From positions 434,001-498,000 of the forward strand of contig NZ_CP107961.1 in the NCBI RefSeq assembly GCF_036077095.1: 64,000 nucleotides of DNA, written 5' to 3'. Shown one piece after another: positions 1 to 7,514 of the stretch (positions are counted from its first letter, which is position 1; the number at the start of each line of letters is the position of its first letter). The notes under the pieces are model-generated. The model saw only the letters and a program-made list of their open reading frames with translations, had not been told where the DNA came from and did no database searches. This DNA is from Streptomyces sp. NBC_00376 (GTDB lineage Bacteria > Actinomycetota > Actinomycetes > Streptomycetales > Streptomycetaceae). Position numbers and translations under genes: made by a program.

Positions 1-149
1 AGCTCAACCGGGAAAACGACGCACATGCGCTCCTCAGCCGCAGTGATCGCTGCCGGCGGAGCGGGAGCAAGGATCGACGACGCAGTCGTCGGTGCATTCG
101 TCTCCAGCCAGTCCACCAATCGCTGCCACGCCAACTGCACGTCCCCCAT
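1..149 (-). CDS. SMI1/KNR4-like protein, N-terminal part (runs off the window)
   Basis: Only the first 49 codons are inside the window. The reading begins MGDVQLAWQRLVDWLETN and continues with an Ala/Pro-rich stretch, then an acidic pair before CVVFPVE, which resembles the opening helices of actinobacterial SMI1/KNR4 family proteins (W..L..WL, then I...E...FP.E). I chose ATG at 149 because GAGAAAGGA lies a good distance upstream; the ATG at 155 is too close to it. These proteins are often immunity or scaffold-like proteins; no role is shown here. The gene is followed upstream by a decayed IS5 copy. Confidence 0.45.
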   Translation of the reverse strand, partial: MGDVQLAWQRLVDWLETNAPTTASSILAPAPPAAITAAEERMCVVFPVE

Positions 150-306
150 GGTCATTCCTTTCTCTGAACGTCCACCTCACGGCCTGACGGCGCACCCTAC
201 GGCCCGGCAGCGAAGCGCCCCAGAAGCGCAACGTCGTGCACGAGGACGACTTCGGCTGTGTGTTCTGCGGTATGAAACCCGGATCCCATCGCGTGACAGC
301 CGAGGG

Positions 307-1181
307 TCACAGCCACTTGTTGACGGCCGAGATGAGGACGGTCGCGTCGTAGCGGACCGCGAGCTTGTCGTACCTCGTGGCCACAGCTCGGTGTCTCTCG
401 AGGCGGTTGATACCGCACTCGACAGCGTGGCGTTCACGGTAGTCGACCGGGTCGAAACGTGGCGGCCGGCCGCCACGGAACCGCTTCTTCTTCGGTTGCG
501 CGCCTGGTCGGCCTTGTCAGGGATGGTGCAGCGGATGCCGCGGCGGCGTAGGCAGGCGCGGTTCGCGCGGGAGGCGTACGCCTTGTCAGCACGCACGCGA
601 CCGGGGCGGACACGTGGCCGTCCCGGCCATGCGCGAGGCACACGGACTCTCTTCAGCACAGGTTCGAACTGCGGAGAGTCTCCACGCTGCTCAGCTCTGA
701 CCACGATCGACATCAGTTTCTGGCCCTGCTCGACGGCCAAGTGCAGCTTGGTAGTGAATGCTCCGCGCGAACGTCCCAGTCCGTGATCACGAGGCTCAGT
801 GAGGACACCGCCCGGCGGCCCCTTCCGCAGATCGCCCCGCTTCCGGGCCCCGGCCGCATGCTGATGGGCGCGACATACCGTGGAGTCAACGCTCAAGTCT
901 CACGTAATCGAACCCCTCAGGTCGGCCTGGGACTGAAGCTGAGTAAAGATCCGGTGCCAACTGCCGTCCCGCTGCCACCGGCGGAACAGGTCGTGGACCC
1001 GACCCCACGGCCCGTAATCGGAGGGTACGTCCCGCCACGGAGCACCCGTCCGAAACCGGAACCTTATGCCGTCGATCGACTGCCGCCGAGACCAAACAGG
1101 TGGCCGCCCTGCTCTCGTGCCCTTCGGCAACAACGGCTCCAGCACCGTCCACTGCTCGTCCGTGAGATCTCCACGCCCCAT
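307..1181 (-). pseudogene. IS5-family transposase, decayed (nonsense plus frameshift)
   Basis: The N-terminal part (MGRGDLTDEQW... with GRPPVWSRRQ and WRDVP) and the catalytic middle (VDSTVCRAHQHAAG, GRSRGAFTTKLHLA) match IS5-family DDE transposases. Two lesions break it. An in-frame TGA at 900-902 stands where relatives have the Trp codon of the ITWDL segment. A single missing base near 480, inside the GS.RGGRPP segment, shifts the frame so that the conserved tail ([12 protein letters not shown]...[13 protein letters not shown]) is read in another frame, ending at the TGA 307-309. It is inactive as it stands. Terminal repeats were not clear to me. Confidence 0.85.
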
Positions 1182-1571
1182 GAACCGGGATCGTCCATTA
1201 CTCAAGATCCATTTTCGATACACGGCCCAGGACACAGGGCTCAGACCTTGCGCTGGGGCACTCTGCAGCACACTCGTCGGGACAGCCAGTTTCGGACCAG
1301 GCTGACGGCACACGGCCTACGACCGTCGCAACACACAATGTGTTGCGACGATCCCTGAAATGCGCCTCCTTCGAAGCGGTGGGGTCTGTGTGACGAGGAG
1401 TCGGGACCGTCAGCGCGGGGAGGGCAGGAGCGGGCGGAGAGCTCGGTGGGCGGGGTGTCGGGGCCGGGTATGGAACGGCACGGGAACGTGATCAACGTTC
1501 GCTGCTCACGGGTGGAGGCGACCTGTCACCGAAAGCGGGACTGCCATCAGCCGCCGGCGGCATGGCCAGGA
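1182..1571. other. Intergenic stretch without a supported gene
   Basis: No reading frame here has recognisable protein features. It holds the outer end of the IS5 copy and a 12-bp perfect inverted repeat at 1324-1350, listed separately. Confidence 0.5.
1324..1350. repeat. Perfect 12-bp inverted repeat, 3-base loop
   Basis: CGTCGCAACACA (1324-1335) and TGTGTTGCGACG (1339-1350) are exact reverse complements around CAA. There is no T tract after either arm. It could be an operator, a transposon end or a hairpin; no gene starts next to it. Confidence 0.6.
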
Positions 1572-1601
1572 GCCGGCGGGCGCCCGGGAGCACCCGCCGG
1601 C
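1572..1601. terminator. Hairpin after the 30-codon gene
   Basis: GCCGGCGGG (1572-1580) pairs exactly with CCCGCCGGC (1593-1601), and the inner GC/GC bases extend the stem past one mismatch. It lies 7 bases beyond the stop of the small minus-strand gene, as an intrinsic Streptomyces terminator without a U tract would. Confidence 0.6.
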
Positions 1602-1608
1602 AGTGCGG

Positions 1609-1701
1609 TCACAGCTTGTCGGCGGACGTACCCCAGTCGTGGGCCCCGTACGCACCGTAGTTGCGCGTGAAGGACAGCTTTCGGAGCAGCCTGGCGATCA
1701 T
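1609..1701 (-). CDS. Very short protein gene, 30 residues, function unknown
   Basis: ATG at 1701 is preceded by GAGAGGAG with 5-6 bases between, one of the best ribosome sites in the window, and the frame stops at 1609. The product begins MIARLLRKLSFTRNYGAYGA, basic and amphipathic at first, then has two GAY/GAH repeats and ends HDWGTSADKL. A GC-rich hairpin follows the stop after 7 bases. Upstream (about 1735-1795) the DNA is unusually AT-rich for this genome and may hold the promoter. The clean start, stop and terminator argue that it is translated. It could be a small regulatory peptide, a leader or a peptide precursor; no modifying enzyme or transporter is adjacent. I do not recognise the family. 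Confidence 0.55.
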   Translation of the reverse strand: MIARLLRKLSFTRNYGAYGAHDWGTSADKL

Positions 1702-1809
1702 GGTGCGCTCCTCTCACCTGTGTTCAGCATCAAATACCCTATATGCCATTTTTCCATACACACCGGATATGTCATGTTATGGAGCATCGGCCGCAGGTCT
1801 GAAAACAAG

Positions 1810-1931
1810 GCGCGTGCTCGCAGCCGCATACGACCCTTGCGGTGAACGACGCCCTCGGCATCCACGTGCCCGCAGGGCAGTTCGAAGCCGAAATCGGTCT
1901 GCGGGCCGGCCTCGTCGGGCGCCGGCAGCAC
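1810..1931 (-). pseudogene. Fragment resembling contractile-injection/phage tail assembly protein
   Basis: Starting at a GTG near 1931, about 27 residues (TDFGFELPCGHVDAEGVVHR, then KGRMRL) closely match the N-terminus of the small tail-assembly-like protein found in phage and extracellular contractile injection clusters of Streptomyces (pattern FELPRGYVDEEG.VHR.G.MRLA). The similarity stops after about 40 codons and no other tail gene is near. I take it as a stranded fragment. Confidence 0.45.
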
Positions 1932-1949
1932 GCCACCGGCACCTCGCCA

Positions 1950-2100
1950 TCGGCCCGCACACCCCCGCCCTCATGCCGGGGCTGCGAACCGCGCCACCGC
2001 CAGCAAGACCACAGGGCCTTCGCCTCCATCCCGTAGCAGTCGGCGATGCGGTCGATCAGCGACGACGTCGTCTCCCCGGCAAGGGGAGCAGCTTTGTTAC
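1950..2100 (-). pseudogene. TniQ-like transposition protein fragment
   Basis: The minus strand reads PLAGETTSSLIDRIADCYGM, then EAKALWSCWRW, RGSQPRHEGGG and RADGEV. This is the N-terminal PLPGET...R.A..YG pattern of TniQ-like proteins that accompany Tn7/Tn5053-type elements in actinobacteria. It is truncated at both ends, by the IS701-type transposase on one side and the tail-assembly scrap on the other. Confidence 0.45.
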
Positions 2101-2110
2101 GTCTCTGGGC

Positions 2111-2860
2111 ATGTGGCTGTTGTGGTGGTTTCCTGCTGGTCTGAGGGCGGATGAACTCGCTGCGTGTCGGGGTCGGTCGGAGGTGTTCGCGCCGTTGGCG
2201 CGTGCTGACCAGCGGGTGAAGGGCGGGCTGTGTCTGCGGGGTCTGCTGCTCGACGGGCGGCGGAAGTCGATGCAGCCGATGGCCGGGCGCCTGGGTGTGG
2301 ACCATCAGCGATTGCAGCAGTTCATGACGTCGTCGACCTGGCCGGTGGACACGGTCCGTGCGGGGCTGGCCCGGCGGGCGGTGGCTGTGGTGCGGCCGCA
2401 GGTGTGGGTGGTGGACGACACCGGCTTCCCGAAGGACGGTGTGTCCTCGCCCGGGGTGGCCGGGCAGTACTCCGGCATCCTGGGCGAGGTCGGCAACTGT
2501 CAGATCGGGGCCAGTGCCCATGCCGCGTCCGACACCGCTTCGTGCCCATTGTCCTGGCGGCTGTTCCTGCCCCACAGCTGGTGCCGGACGTCGGGCCCGC
2601 TGCCGGATCCCCCAGGGGGAGCGTCACCGGGCGAAGTGGCAGCTCGCGCTGGACATGCTCGACGAGCTGGCCGCCGTCGGGCTGCGGCCCGCGGTGCTGG
2701 TCGCGGACACCGGTTACGGGGCGAACGCCGACTTCCGCCACGGCCTGGAAGACCGCGGCCTGGCCTACGCACTGCAGGTCAGGGGCGAGATGACCGCCCA
2801 TGCCGAGTACGCCGTGCCGCACCAGCCGCCCTACGGCGGGCTCGGGCCGCGTCCGGCGAT
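2111..2860 (+). pseudogene. IS701-type transposase, N-terminal two thirds, frameshifted and truncated
   Basis: From ATG 2111 the frame reads FAPLARADQRVKGGLCLRGL, then KSMQPMAGRLGVDHQRLQQF, then WVVDDTGFPKDG, the first catalytic Asp region of IS701/DDE transposases. Near 2600 the frame shifts by one; the continuation (RHRAKWQLALDMLDELAAVG, then VADTGYGANADFR with the second Asp) is in the next frame. The protein then stops matching at about 2860, where an MFS transporter sequence takes over in the same frame. The C-terminal third is absent. Confidence 0.75.
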
Positions 2861-3412
2861 GGCACCACGCATCGGCAAGCCTCGGGTCATGACCGCCGGC
2901 CTGCTGGTGGCGTCCGCGGGCTACGTCGCGCTGACCCTCATCAGGTCCGATTCCGGCATCCTTCAACTCGTGTGCGCCCTCACCGTGGTGTCCCTCGGTA
3001 TCGCCGGCGTAGCCGCCGTCGTCACCGACGTCATCCTCTCCGCCGCGCCACCGGAACGGGCCGGGGCCGCCTCCTCCCTCGCGGAGACCTCCGCGGAGTT
3101 CGGCGGCGCATTGGGCATCGCGATTCTGGGCAGCATCGGCACCACCGTCTACCGAGCACAGATGGAATCCCGGGCTCCGGCGATCCTCACCCCCGAACAA
3201 CTGGCCTCCGCGAAGGGCACCCTGGGCGGTGCGGTCGACACCGCCCGGACACTGCCGACAGGCACTGCCGAGGCCCTACGGAACACAGCCTTCGACGCCT
3301 TCACCTACGAGTGGGTGGCCGGGGTACGGTTCAGGGTCGTGGACAACAGCGACTCCTTGGACAGAAGTCCCCTGTGGCCGCCGGCGCAACCGATCGCTCG
3401 GGGGAGGCGTGA
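2858..3412 (+). pseudogene. MFS drug-efflux pump, C-terminal half only
   Basis: The frame APRIGKPRVMTAGLLVASAG followed by helices around VCALTVVSLGIAGVAAVVTD and GAASSLAETSAEFGGALGIA is the C-terminal half of a 14-helix DHA2 (QacA/SmvA-like) multidrug exporter, including the conserved SS.AE...GGALG helix. The N-terminal half has been replaced by the truncated transposase, in frame. The last helix (AFDAFTYEWVAGV) degenerates and the frame runs into the 3' end of the convergent monooxygenase gene. No start codon or ribosome site belongs to this half, so it should not make a working pump. Confidence 0.7.
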
Positions 3413-3417
3413 ATTCG

Positions 3418-5043
3418 TCATGACTCTGGCTGCGCTTCGCCAACGCCCGCGCGGACGGACCCGTCGGAGATGAACTGGTCCGGGGCGACGCGCGGCGCCG
3501 TCAGTACGTACTCACCCGGGTCGATGGCTCGGGTCCGACGGCGAAACTTCCAGGTCGACGCGGGCCAGATGGTGGTGACACGGCCCGTGCGGTCCTGGTA
3601 CCAGCCGGAACAACCGCCCGCGGCCCAGACCGTGGGGGCCATCCGGTTCTGCAGTTCGGCGTTGTACGCGTGCTGCGTCTCCGCGCGCACGTCCACGGAG
3701 CCCAGACCGCGGCTCCGCATCAGCCGCAGGGTGCTGACGAGGTAGTTGATCTGCGACTCGATCATGTGGATGAGGCTGGTGTGTCCCACGCCCGTGTTGG
3801 GTCCTGCCATCAGGAACAGGTTGGGGAATCCCGCGACGGTCGTACCGAGGTGTGCCTGCGGGCTGCCTTGCCAGACCTCGTGCAGGGACCGTCCGTCACC
3901 GCCTATGACGCGCTGAGCGTAGGAGGCGTCGGTGACACGGAATCCGGTTCCGAAGATCAGTACGTCCACTGGATACGCGGTGTCGGCGGATGCGACGCCA
4001 CCGGGTGCGGCTTGAGCGCCGCTGCGCGGGGTCGTGAGGACCGCGTTCGGTCCGACGCCCGCGATCGGGTCGGTGACGACATGGACGTTGGGTTGAACCA
4101 GTGCCGGGTAGTAGTTGTCGGAAAGCAGGACCCGCTTGCAGCCCAGTGCGTAGTCCGGGGTCAGCTTGGACCGCAGCTCGGGGTCCTTGACCTGGCGCTG
4201 CAGATGGGCCAGTGCCTCCCGACGCCCCAGCGCGGCCATGGTGCGGTTGCCGAGCAGTGCTGGCAACGTCGCCTCCCGAGTCATGTACTCCCAGCCTCGC
4301 GCCAGTCGCTGCGCCGTCGGGGCCAGCCGGAACAGGCGACGTTGCCACGCTGGTACCGGCCGATCCCGGCGCGGGGCGATCCATGACGGAGTGCGCTGAA
4401 AGACAGTCACCTGCTGGGCCGTGCGCTGCAGGTGAGGGATGAACTGGACGGCGCTCGCGCCGGTGCCGATCACGCCCACCCGCTTGGCCGAGAGGTCCAG
4501 GTCGTGCTTCCATCCGGCGGAGTGGAACGCTTCTCCGGTGAAACCTTCCAGGCCGGGCAGCGAGGGGATGGCCGGCTCCGAAAGGGGCCCTTGGGCCATC
4601 ACGAGCAGTCCGGCGCTGAGCGGTCCGGTGCTGGTGTCCAGGTCCCAGCGCAGCCGCTCGGGGTCCCAGGTGGCGCGCTGCAGTTCGCAGCCGAGTCGAA
4701 GGCGGGGCGTCAGGCCGTATCGGGCGACGCAGCGCTTCAGGTACCGCTCGATCTCTTTCTGAGGCGCGAAGCGCCTGCTCCAGGTGGGGTTGGGAGCGAA
4801 CGAGAACGAGTACAGACGCGAGGGCACGTCACAGGCGCACCCGGGATAGGCGTTGTCCCGCCACGTGCCGCCGACCTCATCGGCCCGCTCCAGTATCAGC
4901 AGGTCGCGGTAGCCCTCCTGCAGCAGTCGGATGGCTGTGCCGAGGCCCGCGAATCCCGCGCCGACGATGACGACGGATACGTGTCCGGGCGAGGCTCCGG
5001 TTGCTTCGTGCGGGGCCGGGTTCGTGGTGTGCGGGTCGGTCAT
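3418..5043 (-). CDS. Baeyer-Villiger-type flavin monooxygenase, 541 aa
   Basis: This cytosolic FAD- and NADPH-dependent monooxygenase would insert oxygen into a ketone to give an ester or lactone. The N-terminal FAD site VVIVGAGFAGLGTA has GxGxxG at residues 28-33. The second dinucleotide site is VIGTGASAVQ near residue 190, and the family signature FxGxxxHxxxW is present as FTGEAFHSAGWKHD just before it. ATG 5043 is chosen because GGGTGGAGGAG lies 4-5 bases upstream; the frame also extends further upstream without a better start. It diverges from the saccharopine-dehydrogenase-like gene across an 85-bp gap with a perfect palindrome. A hydrolase that could cleave the ester product is in the divergent operon. 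Length is normal for the family; the substrate is unknown. Confidence 0.9.
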   Translation of the reverse strand: MTDPHTTNPAPHEATGASPGHVSVVIVGAGFAGLGTAIRLLQEGYRDLLILERADEVGGTWRDNAYPGCACDVPSRLYSFSFAPNPTWSRRFAPQKEIERYLKRCVARYGLTPRLRLGCELQRATWDPERLRWDLDTSTGPLSAGLLVMAQGPLSEPAIPSLPGLEGFTGEAFHSAGWKHDLDLSAKRVGVIGTGASAVQFIPHLQRTAQQVTVFQRTPSWIAPRRDRPVPAWQRRLFRLAPTAQRLARGWEYMTREATLPALLGNRTMAALGRREALAHLQRQVKDPELRSKLTPDYALGCKRVLLSDNYYPALVQPNVHVVTDPIAGVGPNAVLTTPRSGAQAAPGGVASADTAYPVDVLIFGTGFRVTDASYAQRVIGGDGRSLHEVWQGSPQAHLGTTVAGFPNLFLMAGPNTGVGHTSLIHMIESQINYLVSTLRLMRSRGLGSVDVRAETQHAYNAELQNRMAPTVWAAGGCSGWYQDRTGRVTTIWPASTWKFRRRTRAIDPGEYVLTAPRVAPDQFISDGSVRAGVGEAQPES

Positions 5044-5076
5044 GATTCTCCTCCACCCAAAAGAATGCTCGAATCG

Positions 5077-5105
5077 GTTACGATCGTATGTCTTACGATC
5101 GTAAC
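5077..5105. promoter_or_regulatory. Palindromic operator between the divergent catabolic operons
   Basis: GTTACGATCGT (5077-5087) and ACGATCGTAAC (5095-5105) are exact reverse complements separated by ATGTCTT. It sits midway between the two divergent starts, so one regulator could control both. A related CGATCGAATCG element precedes the PaaX-type gene at 7515. Confidence 0.7.
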
Positions 5106-5128
5106 TCACTCGATGGATGGAGTAGTGA

Positions 5129-6358
5129 ATGAGGATTCTGGCTCTCGGAGGCCCTGGAGCAATGGGTGCCGTAGCGGTACGTGTGGCGGCCGGACTCCCC
5201 GGCGTCACCGAGATCGTGGTGGCCGACCGGAACCTGGAGGCGGCCCGGACGCTGGTGCGCCGGCTCAACGAGGACGGCACGGGTGGCGCGCCGATGCGTG
5301 CGCTGAAGGTGGACGTGACCGACAGTGGCGCCCTGCGCGCCGCCCTGGAGGGCGCGGACGTCGTCCTCAACACCGTCGGCCCGTACTACCGCTTCGGCCT
5401 GACCGTGCTGCGAGCCGCGATCACGACCGGCACCCACTACCTGGACATCTGCGACGACTGGGAGCCGACCCTGCAGATGCTCGACCTGGACGAGGAGGCC
5501 CGGGCCGCCGGGGTCCGTGCCGTGGTGGGAATGGGTGCCAGCCCCGGTGTCAGCAATCTGCTGGCCACCCGTGCCGTCCGGCAGCTGGACCATGTCCAGG
5601 ATCTGTACACCGCATGGCCCGTCGACGTCTCCGGCAGCGGTGGGGACGACGAGCAGCTGAGCGACCCAGACGGGCGCCCCAGCGCGGCCGCCGTGCACTG
5701 GATGGAGCAGATCAGCGGGAAAGTGGCGGTGGTCAGCGACGGACGGCTCGTCCACCGGCGGCCACTCCGGCCGGTCGCCCTCTCCGTATCCGCCGGACAC
5801 ACCGGCACGGCCTACACCGTCGGCCACCCCGAGCCAGTCACCCTGCACCGCAGCTTCGGACCGGCCGGCGAGGCCGCCAACCTCATGGTCGTCACACCGG
5901 GCACGGTGGCCTACCTCGATGTCCTGCGCCGCGACATCGACGCCGGCAAACTCACCAACGAGACCGCGGCAGCCGAACTCGCCAAGCCCTCGGTGTCCCG
6001 CGCGCTGCGGGCCACCGCAGGCGCCATGACCCGCAAGGGGCCCGGGTCACTGCCCCCGTTCTTCGCTACCGCCACGGGCACCCGCGACGGCCGCCGCGCC
6101 ACCGCCCTGGCCCGGCTCGCCGATACACCCGGCGCCTCGGCGCTGCTCAACGACATGGCGGAGGCAACCGGTCTGCCCCTGGCGCTGGGGCTCGCGCAAC
6201 TACTGGACGGCACCGGTGGTCACCTCGGCGTCCACCCGCCGGAGACAGCCATCGACGCCGACCGCTTCTTCCTCGACCTGGCACGCCACGTGCCCGACCT
6301 TCCCGGCGACGACGGCCCTCGCGACGGCGTGATCATCGACGTGACCCCGGCCCGGTGA
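5129..6358 (+). CDS. Saccharopine dehydrogenase-like NAD(P)-binding oxidoreductase, 409 aa
   Basis: The protein opens with a Rossmann segment, MRILALGGPGAMGAVAVRVA, followed by VVADRNLEAA and VLNTVGPYYRFG, the pattern of the saccharopine dehydrogenase NADP-binding domain; the following half (ICDDWEPTLQMLDLDEEA, then GASPGVSNLL) is the usual substrate domain. Family members include true lysine-pathway enzymes and many trans-acting reductases of unknown substrate; isolation from lysine genes here argues for the second group. ATG 5129 has GGAG 8 bases upstream. The hydrolase gene starts 20 bases after its stop, so the two are probably co-transcribed, divergently from the monooxygenase. Confidence 0.85.
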   Translation: MRILALGGPGAMGAVAVRVAAGLPGVTEIVVADRNLEAARTLVRRLNEDGTGGAPMRALKVDVTDSGALRAALEGADVVLNTVGPYYRFGLTVLRAAITTGTHYLDICDDWEPTLQMLDLDEEARAAGVRAVVGMGASPGVSNLLATRAVRQLDHVQDLYTAWPVDVSGSGGDDEQLSDPDGRPSAAAVHWMEQISGKVAVVSDGRLVHRRPLRPVALSVSAGHTGTAYTVGHPEPVTLHRSFGPAGEAANLMVVTPGTVAYLDVLRRDIDAGKLTNETAAAELAKPSVSRALRATAGAMTRKGPGSLPPFFATATGTRDGRRATALARLADTPGASALLNDMAEATGLPLALGLAQLLDGTGGHLGVHPPETAIDADRFFLDLARHVPDLPGDDGPRDGVIIDVTPAR

Positions 6359-6378
6359 AACGCAACAGGAGACACGAC

Positions 6379-7227
6379 GTGCCATCAAAAATAGCCACCA
6401 CGCCCCCCACCGACTTCATCGACGTCGCGGGACGTACTGTCCACTACACCGCGACGGGCAGTGGCCCCCCGGTGCTCCTGCTGCACGGTCTGGACCGCAG
6501 CCTGGCGGACTGGGCACCGCTCCAGACCGCCCTGCCCGACCACCGGCTCATCGCGATCGACGTCCCGGGGTTCGGCCGGTCGCAGCCCCTGCCGGACTGC
6601 CGGCTCCCCTCACTGGCCGGGCACGTCGAGCGGGTGCTCGACCGACTCGGCCTCACGTCCGCCGTGCACGTGGTCGGCAATTCCCTCGGCGGCGCCATCG
6701 CGATGCAGCTCACCGCACATGCCCGCGCGCGCGTGTCCTCCCTGACACTGCTCAACAGCGCCGGATTCGGCCGCGAGGTCACCTGGACGCTGCGCATCCT
6801 CGACCTGCCGCTGCTCTGGCGGCTGCTTCTGCGCCCCGACGAGGGCAACGTACAGCTGGCGGAGCGTTCCCTCTTCCATGATCCGGACTTCGCAACCCCC
6901 GAACGGATCGCCGCAGCACTCGCTCTCGCCCACCGCGAAGGAGCCGCCCGGACACTGCGACAGGTGGCCCGCGAACTCGGTTCCTGGCGCGGCGTACGTT
7001 CGAGCTGGCGCACAAAGCTGCTCGCGGAGGTCTCGGCGCTCGATACTCCGACACTGGTCGTCTGGGGAACCCACGACCGCATCCTCCCCGCCCACCATCT
7101 CATCAACGCCGCGTCCACCCTGCCCCGGGCACGTACCCACCTCTTCCCGCGAACCGGTCACCTGCCGCAGATCGAGCGCACTGAAGAGACAGCCGCCCTG
7201 CTCAGCTCGTTCTGGAACAACCTGTGA
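6379..7227 (+). CDS. Alpha/beta hydrolase, 282 aa
   Basis: GTG 6379 follows AGGAGA by 7-8 bases and only 20 bases after the previous stop. The fold's landmarks are all present: oxyanion motif LLLHGLDRS near residue 35, nucleophile elbow VVGNSLGGA with Ser at about 102, Asp in GTHDRILPAHH and His in RTGHLPQIE close to the C-terminus. It is a cytosolic serine hydrolase of the meta-cleavage-product or esterase type. Next to a Baeyer-Villiger enzyme the likeliest role is hydrolysis of the ester or lactone that enzyme makes; this is inferred from context only. Confidence 0.9.
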   Translation: MPSKIATTPPTDFIDVAGRTVHYTATGSGPPVLLLHGLDRSLADWAPLQTALPDHRLIAIDVPGFGRSQPLPDCRLPSLAGHVERVLDRLGLTSAVHVVGNSLGGAIAMQLTAHARARVSSLTLLNSAGFGREVTWTLRILDLPLLWRLLLRPDEGNVQLAERSLFHDPDFATPERIAAALALAHREGAARTLRQVARELGSWRGVRSSWRTKLLAEVSALDTPTLVVWGTHDRILPAHHLINAASTLPRARTHLFPRTGHLPQIERTEETAALLSSFWNNL

Positions 7228-7428
7228 AGCGCGTCGCACGAGGGCTTGACGGCGGGTGCAACGCGCAGGTCTCGAACCCGGACCGCTCTGTGCGCGCCTG
7301 CCGGTAGGCCACATGGTCGCCCCAGCCCTGATCCGGGGCGACCGCAACGATCGGCCTCGCTTCGCGCCCCCGATCTGGACTTCGTCGAGGTAGTCGGCAT
7401 CACTCCCAGAGCTAATCTGTTCCGTAAA

Positions 7429-7449
7429 CGATCGAATCGATTCCGATCG
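7429..7449. promoter_or_regulatory. CGATCG-flanked near-palindrome upstream of the PaaX-type gene
   Basis: The 21 bases run CGATCG, then AATCGATTC, then CGATCG, nearly self-complementary. The block CGATCGAATCG resembles CTCGAATCGG...CGATCGT in the 5077-5105 intergenic region, so both may be read by the regulator encoded at 7515. It lies 65 bases before that start. Confidence 0.5.
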
Positions 7450-7514
7450 CTCCTCGATCCAGCGCCCCGACGTGTTGACAACCATCTCGACGACGCCCGA
7501 AAGGCCACCACCCC

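Noticed and set aside
25..1358. Long plus-strand frames across the first 1.3 kb
   Set aside because: They are antisense to the decayed IS5 transposase; no ribosome sites and no domains.
1772..2575. 267-codon minus-strand frame
   Set aside because: Mostly antisense to the IS701-type transposase; only the short TniQ-like part (1950-2100) is meaningful.
4432..6378. Long plus-strand frame leading into the alpha/beta hydrolase
   Set aside because: Upstream of 6379 it is antisense or out-of-frame shadow of the monooxygenase and reductase genes; the hydrolase has its own start and ribosome site.
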